A stretch of DNA of 64,000 bases, from the NCBI RefSeq assembly GCF_000321225.1, contig NW_004450330.1, positions 2,071,636 through 2,135,635 on the forward strand, in the 5' to 3' direction. A model generated the notes under the pieces. It was not told the origin of the DNA and did not search any database. It saw only the letters and a list, made by a program, of their open reading frames with translations. Shown in pieces: positions 1 through 11,869 of this stretch (the stretch's first letter is position 1; the number at the start of each line of letters is the position of its first letter). The position numbers and the translations under genes were made by a program. This DNA is from Odobenus rosmarus divergens (Eukaryota; Chordata; Mammalia; Carnivora; Odobenidae).

Positions 1-1057
1 TTTTGAATATATATTTAACCAGTAGTAATAAACATCACCTACGTACAAAGCTGGTACTAGATGCACAGGACACGGAAGAGCAGAGAGGCAAGTTGGAGCA
101 CAGCAAAGGGAAGTCAGACTCATCCCTCCTTTCCATCGTATGAGAAATGTGTCCACCATGTTTTAATGCAACGATTTTGTGATTGCTTATTTAATGTAGC
201 CATTTGGAAACAAGGAATATTTCAAAGCTGTTTCAAACACCATTAAGCTTTCAGTGTTTTTACCTCTGAGTAATGTGCTAGACAGACACCTGCACCCCAG
301 CCTTGATCCCCACCCCTTGGAGGTCAGGGCTGGAGGGAGGGTTAAGCACCATCTGGCAAGCAAACCATGTAAAACTAAAAGTCATGAGTCAACCAGACTT
401 GTTCATCTCTAAGAGAACTGTCAATCCTGTGTTATTTGTTGCCTGTCCCTTGGCTTGCATCTCACTTTCCTGATTTCTCCTTTATTATAACAATGTCCAC
501 GCTCTTTTACTTTTAATTAATAAATAGATTTGAATGCTGGAGAAAGGAACTTTGTTTTCCATTTTAAACCGCATGAATGGCCACTCCTGTATTTCGGAGG
601 CTTCCTGATTCTACTAACCTTATTTAATTGGGTCTATGTTGGGAGGGAAGTGGAGTGGGGATGAAATGGCTCTGCGGGCTACAATTCTATCTCATATTCC
701 CAGCTTCAGACTGCATTGGAAATTCTCAAATTAATATTTCTAACAGGTCCTTCAGCAATCAATGTACATACATTTTATCTACTGTCCTCAAAATTCTTCG
801 CAATAACCACTTAGGGGAGACAAGCTAATCTGGGTCTAGCAGATGTCAACACAACACTTTTTTTTTCTTAAGTGATTAAGAAAAATTAAAATAATATCGA
901 GTAATTGGTTATGGGCTTGTCAAAGCTGTGGATTTGTAAAACATTTTATAAACAATTTAGAAATAAAGTAGAAAATGAAAGTCTCCCATAAGGGAGTTAG
1001 AGATGGGAAAAGGGGTGAAGAAAGTCTATTTTACTTATTTATTTTTTTATGTAATTT
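1..1057. other. Intergenic unique sequence, left edge
   Basis: AT-rich sequence with no coding potential. The ORFs are short and lack family signatures. No recognised repeat, and nothing else visible. Confidence 0.5.
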
Positions 1058-1076
1058 AAAGAATATTAGTAATTTT

Positions 1077-1254
1077 GGGATGCCTGGGTGGCTCAGTCAG
1101 TAAGCGTCTGCCTTCGGCTCAGGTCATGATCCCAGGGTCCTGGGATCGAGCCCTGCATCAGGCTCCTTGCTCAGCGGGAAGCCTGTTCTCCCTCTGCCAC
1201 TCCCCCTGCTTGCGTTCCCTCTTTCTCTCTGACAGATAAATAAATAAAATCTTT
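1077..1254 (+). mobile_element. SINEC (carnivore tRNA-Lys SINE)
   Basis: Full-length copy from TGCCTGGGTGGCTCAG to AAATAAAATCTTT. It is flanked by near-identical 19-bp duplications at 1058-1076 and 1255-1273 (AAAGAATATTAGTAATTTT versus AAAGAATATTGGTGATTTT). Confidence 0.93.
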
Positions 1255-1273
1255 AAAGAATATTGGTGATTTT

Positions 1274-1879
1274 ACACTAATGCCAAGGCTCTTTTGACTT
1301 TGTTGTGCACAGTGTCTTGCCTCAATGAAGATGAGTATGATACAAATGCTATAAAGGAAGAAATAAAAAGAGGGGCAGGCGGAGAGACTTTCTCTCAGAG
1401 ATGGGCATGGAAAGAGCCAGCCTTAAATTTCCAAACTGGAATGGTATTTTCTTTAGGTCTGGTGTGGTTCTTAAATTCTGTATCAGCCTCATGGTTGATG
1501 GCAGAAAATCACCACCGCAACGGAGGATGCAGAGGAGACCATGGAGGGGTTGCTCTGAAATCCTATCCCACATAGTTGGTGGTTAGTTCACATAACAAAG
1601 GAATTTTTATCCTAAATCGCTAACCTTTTAAGACTGAGGTTGCTAGTTACCATTCTCCCTGATTCTATCCTCTCTCCTCTCCAACTGCACCAGCGTCTTC
1701 CTGCTGTTCCTCTAAGTCCCAAGCATGAACCACTAGGAGAGTCTCTGTATGGCTGTGCACCGCTGTCTCCGCACAACGGCCTGGCTCAGGGGGCAGGGAG
1801 GTCTGACAGGCAGCCCATAATCTGCTGGCCAGGCTCAGCGCCCAGGCAGGGACTGTTTGCCCAGGAGAACAGGTGTCTT
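1274..1879. other. Intergenic unique sequence
   Basis: No recognised repeat or gene. Overlapping short ORFs on both strands lack any recognisable domain. Confidence 0.45.
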
Positions 1880-2250
1880 CCTGATTCACTGGTGGGCTGA
1901 CTACTGCCCTTGGGCCCTTGCACTTGCTTCTTTCTGTCTCCCTCTGCCTCAGATGCTTCCCACCCTGACATTCTCCCTTCATTCTGTTCTTTGCTTAACA
2001 TCACTTTTCAGAAAACTCTGCCACCCATCCTATCTAAAATGACAGCCTTCATCATTCTCTACCTCCTCACTCTGCTTTAATTTCTTCATATTTTATTATT
2101 GGACATTATATAATATATGGCATAATACATACTTAATTCATTTTTTCTTCCCTACTAAAGTATAAGCTCTGTGCTGGCTGCTCTATCCCCAGCACCTATC
2201 AGAGAGGGCGGCACACAGTAGGCACTTAATAAACATTTGTGGAATGTTTA
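1880..2250 (+). repeat. LINE2 3'-end relic
   Basis: The order of motifs is typical of the L2 3' end: a GGGCCCTTGCACTTGC-type stretch, then CACCCATCCTATCTAAAAT, then TAAGCTCTGTG, CCCCAGCACC and CACAGTAGGCACTTAATAAA. It is strongly diverged. Confidence 0.75.
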
Positions 2251-4097
2251 AAAAAGATCCCACCCCCAAGGCTTTCCAAGTCCAGAGTTAGGCTCAACTC
2301 AGAGTATCTGCATTGACCCAGCTCAGGCAGAATCTCTAATTAACTGACCTCCACAACCTAGAAAAGCTAAACCAAAAATAGAAAACACAAAAGCTGTTGG
2401 CTGTGAACTTCAGTGACCAGGACAGTGGTTTCTGCACCTCAGAATCACCCCCGCCCCCACCCTGGCGATCTTAACGACAGAACAACACCAAAATATGACA
2501 CATAGCCCCCAACCTCCACCCTCACTCAGCTCAAGTTCTAGAAGGTCGTGGACTAGTGATTTATTAGGAAAGAAACAACATATAACATGAGCTATTATGA
2601 TAGGAAAGATTTACAATGCTTTGGATTTTAAAGGTCAATTCTAACAAAGTAGTTTGTATCAAAGAGAATTCCTCCAATCTCTTCTATTAATAGCCTCATT
2701 TAGCACCCCTGCAGCTCAGCAGAGACTGTTTAGGACTCTGTCTCACCATGGTTTCACCTTAACTGAGATAGAAGCAAATGTCAGTGTGGATACAGTGCGG
2801 TAGAGGTATAAAAAATTTACACCCTCTTTGGCTACAGCTTGAGCTTTTAGAACCTAACAGATCCTCCTCCTGAAAGTCTGGTTTAAAAATACTTGGAGTT
2901 TTGCAAATGTCGTTAAGAGCTGCTGAGACTGCCACACACGAATTTTTGACCCACTGCTGAGAGCACAGCCAAGCTGCAAAGAGAAACTGGTTTACACAGA
3001 GCCCCCCCGCCCCCCCCGTGCGCCCCACCCCCACCCCCGCGCTCGCACTTACACCTGGTGACATGTCTCACTTGCACACATGTGGCCCCGAGGCCAGCTC
3101 CCTTTGGGAAGAACAGGGGCAGCAGGCAGGCTTGCAGAGCACTTTCTCCGTGTGCCCTCTTCTGGATGTGGCAGCCCCTGCAGGTGCCAGGTGCCCTGAC
3201 AGCCTTCTGCGGAGAATGAGGCTTAAAGCCCTGCGTGGGCTGCAGAGGCTCCTGAGGGAAAACAGCTCTGGGGCATGGGTGTGTGAGAGGTGGAGGAAGA
3301 CTGTGCAGCATTAATCCCTGATGGTTGGAAGCTGAACTTTAAATGCCTCCCAGCTTGATTGAGTTTGGCTCTCATTTCATCTAACGTGCTTAATGTATCT
3401 ACTTAGGAAAGTATAGCTTTGCATTTTCAGGAGGGGTGATTATATTATATATGGGTGCACGATGGCCCACGTAGGTTGCACCTGGTGGTAGCTCCTGGGA
3501 AAAGAGTAGTCTGTGCTTTATTGTCTGACATTTGCCCTGGGGGCGGGGGGCGGAATTCCAGTTGTAATTCTTCTCGTTTCCGTTGTTTTCTTTGTTGACA
3601 GAGCCTGTGATAATGCTATTACTTAGCCCTGAGTGCAAAAATTACATCTGGATGGACTTTTTCCTTCCAAACCCTTTCTGCAAATTCAGAGTCTGTCCCA
3701 AGAGGACCTCCTCACTGTGAATCCTGCACCCAGGCTGGTGCCAGTAACATTTCCACCAGGACTTTCCCCACATCATATGGGAAAGTATTTATATTACAGG
3801 GCTTAAAATTGCCAGCCGAGAGCTCCCTGTCAGAAAGGATTCTCTTTCCACATGTGTAAGGAGTCCTGTGCTTGGTTCTTCATGTGACAACTGGGGAAAT
3901 TTCAACTGTGGTGACCACCCTTGACCCTTTCTCCTCTTCTCTCCAGTGCTTGGATAGCTGCCCAGAATCATGCATTTAACAACAGCCTATCGGTGGTCTC
4001 AGGGTAAAATGGGAAAGAAGGGCCTTTGGAGACCCTTTTGGCCATTTTCCTAGCCCCTTCTATTCCTTCCTAGCTTTTTAGGTCCAGCTCTCCCTTA
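2251..4097. other. Intergenic unique sequence with a GC-rich core (about 3000-3330)
   Basis: No gene found. It contains a C-run block at 3001-3046 and a GC-box-like GGGGGCGGGGGGCGG at about 3540, in otherwise ordinary single-copy sequence. It could be a distal regulatory element. Confidence 0.4.
3001..3046. repeat. C-rich low-complexity tract (G-quadruplex potential on - strand)
   Basis: Several runs of 5-8 C separated by 1-4 bases. The - strand therefore carries at least four G-runs of four or more. Confidence 0.8.
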
Positions 4098-4200
4098 TTT
4101 TACAGATGAGGAAACCAGAGTCCAGAAAAGCGAAGTCTTGTGCAAGGCCACACACCTGGGTTTCTGACTCTCAGCCCTGTGCTTTCTCTGACACTACCTT
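4098..4200 (-). repeat. MIR relic, antisense
   Basis: TTTTACAGATGAGGAAAC followed by CAAGGCCACACACCTGGG is the typical MIR core read on the opposite strand. Confidence 0.75.
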
Positions 4201-4440
4201 GGGTACATGGTGTGAGGTGGTTGAAAGACCCCTGGCTTTTGAGTCAGATGGGCCTGAGCTTGAAGTCCGACTTTTTTGTGGATCAGCCGTGTGAGCTTGG
4301 GCAAGTTGTTTAGTCTTTCTGATTTGCCAAGGGAAGCCACAATGCTTTCCTGCAAGGTTGTTGTGAAGATTGGATGTGTAAAAAGTGCTAGATAACAAAC
4401 AAGGTGTCAGTATAAGGTAGTTGTTACTGTTATTCCTATG
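4201..4440 (+). repeat. MIR relic, sense
   Basis: GTGTGAGCTTGGGCAAGTTG followed by GGTTGTTGTGAAGATT matches the MIR core order. It sits head to head with the antisense MIR just before it. Confidence 0.8.
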
Positions 4441-4730
4441 CACCACCCCCTTACTCAAAGAACAACAACCCCAGCCGAGATATTACAAAACACTGGCTTC
4501 AAAGTTCACAGAACTTTCAAGGATATTTATCTTTCAGTCGAGATCCTTGAAAATGAAAAGCCACTGAGATACATAGCGATGAACTTTAGTAATGGAGAGG
4601 ACATGTGGGCACAACCCAGCTACATGCAGTGTGTTGGATAAGTGTTAGGGGAACAGCTCAGCTGAAGGTGCTGGGAAGAAGCTCATGTGAGGAGCACACA
4701 AAAGGCGTGGAGAAAGACATGGTGGTGTTC

Positions 4731-4763
4731 CAGGCAGGCAGGCAGGCAGACAAGCAGGCAGCC
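4731..4763. repeat. (GGCA)n simple repeat
   Basis: A short imperfect tetranucleotide array, CAGGCAGGCAGGCAGGCAGA and its continuation. Confidence 0.85.
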
Positions 4764-5989
4764 TCCAAGGAGGTCGCTGGATTCAGGTAATACACCTAAT
4801 TAGACTTTTGAGGGACAGAGCCCAGCAACCAGAAACCCAGAAGAGTTGAGATGCATGCTGTAGGTCTGAGTAGCAGACATCAGGGTGATCTGTTAGGAGG
4901 TGGTGGGGCCTTAGAACATGGGCTTCTGTTCAGGACCTGGAGAGGTTGGTGGTGGGACAGACTGACAAATCCTAACATGCAGACCACTGCTTCTGCTCTA
5001 CCCTCTTAAGCCTGCTCCAAATAGCTTGTGTATGTTGATATGTCAGTTGCCATTTGTTCTTATTTGCATAAAAGAATGGTGGTTGTGTTTTTTTAAATAG
5101 AGAATTCTAGGGAAAAAACGAAATTCTAAGCCATTAGCAATATTCAAAATTCTCTTCTAATCTTCTTTGATATATCTACAGATGTTTCATGTGAATTCCA
5201 TCTTATGTTCTGTTCTAAACATGGATATTTCTGTGAATTAACATAGTAGGCGTCCTTTCCATGTTTAATACCTCTGTAATGTTTCATCTAGATTACATTA
5301 TAGTTTCTCTATTGGCAGTATTTGGGATGCTAAGAATTTGTCATGATTACCAAAGGCAATTATGAGATTATCTTTGGGCTTTTTTTTTTCCTTTTAGATT
5401 GTTTCTTTGCCATAAATTCTTCAAAATGGAATCATGAGATAAAAATATATGGACAGCTTGGTGGCTCCTGTTATGACTAGCCAATTTCTTTGAAAAAAAA
5501 AAAGAAATGTTTCCCCTCACTATCCAGTCAACCCAAATCCTACATGGCTTTCGAAGCCCGTATTCCACAGGGACGTGCCCCACGTTTGTTCTGGACCTTG
5601 GATACACACACTGCATGTGTGCATCAAGGTTTTAGCAAGGCCATCTTCAAGGCAGAGGCGAGAGCACGTGCTGGGCAAGCTGACTCATGCTGGCCTCGGC
5701 CCAAGGCTGACCTCAGCCCCAGCGAGAAGGCAGAGCGGAAATGCTGCTGCGTCTTCTGCTTGGAGAACACATGCCAGGAGCAGTAGAGGGGAGCAGGATA
5801 GAGAACTGCACTGGCAAAGGACTTTCCTACTAGTGTAGCCTTTATTGTGGCGTACTGCCGTCAGGCCTTTTCATGATAAAAGACACTATTTGTACAGTTA
5901 GAAGGGGAGATTACCAATTCTTCATTCACCCATTGCTCTCCATGTTCCTGTTCTAGAGAAAAGCGATCAATGGGTCAGTCACAATTTCT
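4764..5989. other. Intergenic unique sequence
   Basis: No gene or clear repeat. The part at about 5520-5840 is richer in GC and CpG than its surroundings and contains E-box (GCACGTGC) and AP-1-like (TGACTCATG) motifs, so it is a possible enhancer. Confidence 0.35.
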
Positions 5990-6125
5990 TCAGAGCACGA
6001 TCCTTAGCTCACGAGTCTGTCAGGTCCATGAGGGAGAGGGGCCTGTCCGGTTGTGGTGCTCCCAGCACCTGGTACCGTGCCTGGCATGTGGTAAATATTT
6101 GTTATATTCATAAATGAATGAATGT
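5990..6125 (+). repeat. LINE2 3'-end relic
   Basis: CCCAGCACCTGGTACCGTGC, then GGTAAATATTTGTTA, then the tail motif AAATGAATGAATG. Confidence 0.75.
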
Positions 6126-6899
6126 ATTCTTAGAAGTAGGAAACTTCCAATAGAGGAGACAACCCAGTGCTTTCTCTCCAGGGGGACTTTGTATCCAAGC
6201 TACATGTGACAGTTTTTTGTTTTATTAATAGTTAACATGGACAACACAATGCTTAGCTGACTGAAAGTGAGTTTCAGCCATGCCCTTGATGTAAAGACCA
6301 GCCCAAACAAAAGGAAATTAATTCCAGACATTCTCTTGTGAAACACAGTTTAAGCCGCACTTTTCAGGGAAACTACAGGATAATCTTGAATTCGCCTGGT
6401 GCACTTGTTCTCCTTGAGGGAATGGAGATCTGATGAGTCAGCGATGCATTTGGTGCTTTATCGCCAAATGGTCTTGCATGAATTAATCATTAGAAAGCAC
6501 ACAGGGCTCCACCCATGTTTATTTTCCATTTTCAAGATTATGTTTCACAAATTCCCAAATAACACTGCAAATAATTTTGCAAAAGTGCTGTTAAAAAAAT
6601 AAAACTATGGTATGAGTAGGATATTTTTCTTTCATTTCCAATTCTAACTTGTTGTTGTAGGCATATAGAAAAGCTATTATTAATTTTTGATATTAGTGGT
6701 TTTTGATTTCTAGGCATTTTTTTTCAAATTCCTTTAGTATTTTTGTGGTGTTTGAATTTCTTAGAACTTCTAATTACAATCCCATATTATTTGCTATCAT
6801 TCTTTTAACACATTGCTAGATTAAATTTGCTAATGTTTTATTTAGAATTGTTTATCTCTATCTTTTAAGGAAAAGTGTTCTGTAACTTTTGTGTATGTT
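6126..6899. other. Intergenic unique sequence, candidate conserved element at about 6240-6600
   Basis: No repeat is recognised. The 6240-6600 part is compositionally balanced and contains TGATGAGTCAGC (AP-1/Maf-like) and TGAATTAATCATTAG (homeodomain-like) motifs. Function is unproven. Confidence 0.35.
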
Positions 6900-6904
6900 A
6901 AGTC

Positions 6905-8750
6905 CCAGGATACAAAAATCAATGTACAGAAATCTGTTGCATTTCTCTACACCAATAATGAAGCAGCAGAAAGAGAAATTAAGAAAACAAACCCAGGGGC
7001 GCCTGGATGGCTCAGTCGGTTAAGCGGCTGCCTTCGGCTCAGGTCATGATCCCAGGGTCCTGGGATCGAGCCCCACATCTGGCTCCCCACTCAGCAGAGA
7101 GCCTGCTTCTTCCTCTCCCTCTGCCTGCCACTCTGCCTACTTGTGCTCTCTCTCTCTGTCAAATAAATAAATAAAAATCTTTAAATAAAAAAAAATAAAA
7201 CAACCCCATTTACAATTGCACCCAAAATAATGAGATACCAGGAATAAACCTAACCAAAGAGGTGACAGACCTGTACTCTGAAAACTATAAAACACTGATG
7301 AAAGAAATTGAAAATGACACAAAGAAATGGAAAGACATCCCATGCTCATGGACTGGAAAAACAAATATTGTTAAGATGTCTATACTACCCAAAGCAATCT
7401 ACACATTTATTGCAATCTCTATCAAAATACCAACAGAATTTTTCACAGAACTAGAACAAAGAAACCTAAAGTTTGTATGGAACCACAAAAGACCCCAAAG
7501 AGCCAAAGCAATCTTGAAAAAGAAAAGCAAAGCTGGAGGCATCACAATTCCAGACTTGAAGTTATATTACAAAGCTGGAGTAATGAAAACAGTATGGTAC
7601 TGGCACAAAAATAGACACAAAGATCAATGGAACAGAATAGAAAACCCAGAAATAAACCCACAAGTATATCGTCAAGTAATCTTTGACAAAGCAGGAAAGA
7701 ATATCTAATGGGAAAAGGACAGTCTCTTCAACAAATGGTATTGGAAAAACTGGACAGCAACATGCGGAAGAATGAAACTGGACCACTTTCTTACACCATA
7801 GAGAAAAATAAATTCAAAATGGATTAATGACCTAAATGTGAGATGGGAAACCACTAAAATTCTAGAACAGAACATAGGCAGTAACTTCCTTGACATTAGC
7901 CATAGCAACATTTTTCTAGATATGTCTCCTGAGGCAAGAGAAACAAAAGCAAAATAAACTATTGGGACTACATCAAAATAAAAAGCTTCTGCACAGCAAA
8001 GAAAACAATCAACAAAACTGAAAGGCAGCCTATGGAATGGGAGAAGATATTTGCACAGATGTATCCAAAAAAGGGTTAATATTCAAAATGTATAAATCCT
8101 TTAGACAAATCAACACCCCAAAAAACAAAAATCCAGTTTAAAAATGGGCAGAAGACATGAACAGACATTTCTCTAAGGTAGATACAAAGATGGCCAACAG
8201 AACATGAAAAGATGTTCAACATCATTGATCAAATCAGGGAAATGCAATCAAAACTACAATGAGATATCACCTCACCCCTGTCAGAGTGGCTAAAATCAAC
8301 AACACAAGAAACAACAAGTGTTGGTGAGGATGTGGCGAAAAAGGAAACTTTGTGCACTGTTGGTGGGAATACAAACTGGTGCAGCCACCGTAGAAAACAG
8401 TATGGAGGTTCCTCAAAAAGTTAAAAATAGAATTATCTTATGAGCCAGGAATTGCACTACTGGGTATTTACCCACAGAATACAAGAACACTAATCCAAAG
8501 GAATATATGCACCCCTATGTTTATTGCAGCATTATTTACAATAGCCAAGATATGGCAGCAGCCCAGTGTGCATCGATAGATGAATAGATAAAGAAGAAGA
8601 GGTGGTAAACATATATCGGAATATTATTCAGCCATAAAAAAGAATGAAATCTTGCCATTTGCAATGACCTGGATGGAACTAGAGAGTATAATGCTAAGCA
8701 AAAGAAGTCAGAGAAAAACAAAAATTATATGATTTCACTCATGTGGAATT
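6905..8750 (+). pseudogene. L1 ORF2 C-terminal fragment (reverse transcriptase/C-terminal region), broken
   Basis: The longest open piece (7262-7708) contains ORF2 signatures such as [32 protein letters not shown] and [16 protein letters not shown]. Beyond it, frameshifts and stops interrupt the frame, although the order of motifs persists to MEYY/EYYSAIKKNEIL-type sequence near 8620. It is a dead copy and cannot retrotranspose. Confidence 0.88.
6996..7196 (+). mobile_element. SINEC inside L1
   Basis: Full-length copy with head GGGGCGCCTGGATGGCTCAG and tail AAATAAAAATCTTTAAAT. The flanks AAAACAAACCCA and AAAACAACCCCA are the target-site duplication. Confidence 0.93.
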
Positions 8751-8821
8751 TAAGAAACAAAACAAGCAAAGGGGGGAAATGAGGGAGACAGACAGAGAGA
8801 GAAATCAAGAAACAGGCTCTT

Positions 8822-9015
8822 TTTTTTTTAAGATTTTTTAAATTTATTTGAGAGAAAGAATGAGAGAGAGAGAGCACATGAGAGGGGGGAGGGTCAGAGG
8901 GAGAAGCAGACTCCCTGCCGAGCAGGGAGCCTGATGCGGGACTGGATCCCGGGACTCCAGGATCATGACCTGAGCAGAAGGCAGTCGCCTAACCAACTGA
9001 GCCACCCAGGCACCC
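8822..9015 (-). mobile_element. SINEC inside L1 3' UTR
   Basis: Antisense full-length copy between near-identical 15-bp duplications AAGAAACAGGCTCTT (8807-8821) and AAGAAACAGACTCTT (9016-9030). Confidence 0.93.
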
Positions 9016-9802
9016 AAGAAACAGACTCTTAACTATAGAGACAAACAGATGGTTACCAGAGAGGAGGGAATGGGGGATGGGTAAAATAGGTGATAGGGAT
9101 TAAAGAGTGCACTTGTGATGAGCAAAGGGCAGCATATAGAAGTGTTGAATCACTATATTATACACCTGAAACTAATATTATATATATGTTAACTAATTGG
9201 AATTAAAATAAAAACTTAAAAAAATTTTAATTAAAAAAATGAGAGTGGCATAAAAAAAATAAAAATAAATCCCAGATGGATTAAAGAACTAAATTTAAAA
9301 CATAAAACAGTAAAAATAACAAGGAAATATGGGAGAGTATTTGTATAATCTCAATATGGGGGAGACCTAGCCTATAGCAAGACTGGAAACCCAGCAGCCA
9401 TACAAGAAAAATCTGGTGAGTTCAACAACATAAAAATTAGAAACTTCTGCCTAGCAAACAATGGTAATCAAAGTCAATACAGGACAGACAAGAAATTAAT
9501 ATCTTAAAATACAAAGCACTCTGAAAACAAATAGCAAAAGAAAAATGGGCAAAGCATATGAATAATTAGTTCACAAATGAAGAACTTCATATAGCTGATT
9601 GATGTATTAAAAAGTGTTCAATTATACTAGGCCAGGAAAATGCAAGTTACAATAGTAGTTACATCTCCTTTTCTTAATTCAGCAAACTGACAACAATTTA
9701 TAAATTTATTGATTTACAAGATTGATAACATCCAACTCTGGCTGGAGGACAGAGAAACAGGCAGTCCTCAGCATTGCTGGCCAGAGTTCGTCTGCTATAA
9801 TT

Positions 9803-10120
9803 ATCTTTTTTTTTTTTTTTTTTTAAGATTTCATTTAGGGGCCCCTGGGTGGCTCAGTCAGTTAAGTGTCTGCCTTCAGCTTGGGTCATGATCCCAGGGT
9901 CCTGGGATGGAGCCCCACGTTAGGATCCCTGCTCACTGGGGAGCCAGCTTCTGCCTCTCCCTCTCCCCCAACCCCCGCTGTGTTCTCTCTCTCTCAAATA
10001 AATATAAAATCTTTTCATTTATTTATTTGAGAGGGAGAGCACAGAGGGAGAGTGAGAGGGAGAAACAGACTCCCCGCTGAGCAGAGAGCCCCAGAGAGCC
10101 TGGTTCAAGGTGCCCACATA
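9803..10120 (-). mobile_element. SINEC (outer copy), split by a second SINEC
   Basis: The 20-T tail complement at 9806 and the head-side remainder at 10022-10120 belong to one antisense copy flanked by TGCTATAATT at 9793-9802 and 10121-10130. A sense SINEC interrupts it. Confidence 0.85.
9838..10012 (+). mobile_element. SINEC (inner copy) inserted into a SINEC
   Basis: Sense copy from GGGGCCCCTGGGTGGCTCAG to the A-rich tail, flanked by TTTCATTTA at 9829-9837 and 10013-10021, both within the outer SINE. Confidence 0.88.
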
Positions 10121-10439
10121 TGCTATAATTCTTAAAAAAGTTCATTCAGTTGGTGAATCAATTATAATTAAACTTGCACATACCTTTTGATCAAGCAAAG
10201 TCACTTTTGAAAATCTAGCATATAGAAATAAAAGCTCCAATAATTAAAGGACAGATGTATACGGAAATTTGTTGCACCATATTTTGGCAGACCATTCTAT
10301 CAAAAAAACAAATACACCTAAAAATAATCTGAAGATTTCTTAAATAAGAAAATGGATGAATAAGTTATGGAATATTATGTATTTCTACAAAAGAACAAAT
10401 TACGTGTAGATGTATTGACCAGGATGAGCAAAAGCAAGT

Positions 10440-10520
10440 CCTTGAGTAATAACATAATAGCTAACATTTATTCAGCACTTACAATGTACTAAGCCATTAA
10501 CATGTGATATCTTCATTAAA
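10440..10520 (-). repeat. MIR/L2-type relic
   Basis: AGCTAACATTTATTCAGCAC followed by CTAAGCCATTAACATGTG resembles the MIR 3' region on the opposite strand. Confidence 0.55.
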
Positions 10521-11869
10521 TATCATTGCTAGGGGACTCTCTCAGGTTGTGTCTGCATCCTCCTTCCTGGTATATCCTGGGTTTTGTCTTTCTCTGCTCT
10601 ATTTTATCTGACTTGCGTTCCAGAAATTATTGTCCCACTGGTGATTTGCTCACCTGTTCCCTTTGCTGTTTTAATTTTACACCCCCCACCCCGCACCTCT
10701 TAAAAAATTGTGTATACAGTGATGGTCTCTGGAATAGCAGGAGGCAAATGTGTACGACTGGTCCACTCCCTTGAACCACAAGCCTTTAATTTCATGTTGT
10801 TAAACAAGAAATTGGGGGTGGGGGGGAACTGCCCTTGCATATACATGCGTTGATTTAGATAGATTGCCGGGAGGGCAGTGGAAGGCATGAAAGGGTACCC
10901 ACAAGAGCTACCGTTTGACTTGGCACCTCAGCAATCTATTTTCCTTGAGTGGAAAGCTCCAGTGATTTTGTAAATAACATTATTTGTATTTCACTTTGCA
11001 ACTGTGGATATGACCTGGATTATCAAAGTACTGTATCTATTATCGGCATATTACTTTGTTGGCTTAGAATTATTTACTCACTAGGAAAGCAAAACCCAGT
11101 AACTGCCCAAACAAATCATTTTAATTAAGGTCTCCAAGCCAAAGAAAGTCTTTTAAAACTCCAGTAGCCAGGAATGACTCATATTGTTTCAGAATTTAAG
11201 AGCAACATTCCTCAGATTTCTATTTGAAACGTTAAAAAGATCTATAGGAAAAAATTACATTTAAGAACAATTCTGTGACATGTTCTGAGAGCATAAGGAG
11301 TTTTAAAAACTACCTTAGTCTTTTTAACATGTATGCATTTGTAAAATTATTTTATTTGCTTTCCTGCTAGATAGTGGAGTACGCTCATTAAAAGTCACTG
11401 GAACAGCATGTTCCATTATCGGTGCATTAAACCAGAGGATTAACGAACATTCTAGCAAAAGCACTCCCATTTATTAATGTCCCCATGGAGCTGTGGTCCA
11501 AAACAATAAACCTAACTATAATAATTTGGTATCCATTAATCAAATAAATTAATTCCTCCATCTATTTTTTCTAGCGTATTTTAAGCTTCCTGATAATAAA
11601 AAGGGGGTGAGGGGGAAATATTTTATTTATTTTTAAACGGGTAACTTTGGAAACAGACAGGAGTGCAAACAATTAATTTGCATTACTTGGCAACTCATGA
11701 TTCTGACAAAACTACATGCAAAGAGCTAATGAGCTGGGTTGACTCCATTGGTAATCACATTCTGTAGTTGGAGGGGATGGCAGGAATTTAGAACCAAGAT
11801 GATTGCCTGGAAAGGTGGGCAGGGGCACAGGAGGACAGAGGGCAGAGAAAGGGGAATTTTTTTCCCACT
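10521..11869. other. Intergenic unique sequence, candidate conserved AT-rich element at about 11380-11790
   Basis: No recognised repeat or gene. The 11380-11790 stretch has many octamer- and homeodomain-like words (TTAATTTGCATTA, ATGCAAAG, ATTAATCAAATAAAT), suggesting a developmental enhancer; inference only. Confidence 0.35.

Larger units (their letters stand above)
6900..9240 (+). mobile_element. 5'-truncated carnivore L1 with two later SINEC insertions
   Basis: It begins inside ORF2, runs through the ORF2 C-terminus and a carnivore-type 3' UTR (TACACCTGAAACTAATATTA, GGAATTAAAATAAAAAC) and ends in an A-rich tail at about 9240. SINEC copies at 6996-7196 and 8822-9015 interrupt it. With those removed, the L1 reads continuously. 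Confidence 0.9.
9241..10440 (+). repeat. Older L1 ORF2/3' relic interrupted by nested SINEs
   Basis: Diverged L1 ORF2-like sequence (AAATCCCAGATGGATTAAAG, TAGAAACTTCTGCCTAGCAA) occupies about 9262-9800 and resumes after the SINEs at about 10131-10440. It is much more decayed than the L1 to its left. Confidence 0.75.

Noticed and set aside
2913..3311. 132-codon - strand ORF in the C-rich block
   Set aside because: Low-complexity glycine-rich translation of the G-run tract. No recognisable protein.
7262..7708. 148-codon ORF, the longest in the window, as a host gene
   Set aside because: It is L1 ORF2 sequence and is broken by stops and frameshifts outside this piece.
8866..8876. (GA)n runs and similar short dinucleotide stretches in SINEs as independent microsatellites
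   Set aside because: They are the normal CT/GA-rich region of every SINEC copy.
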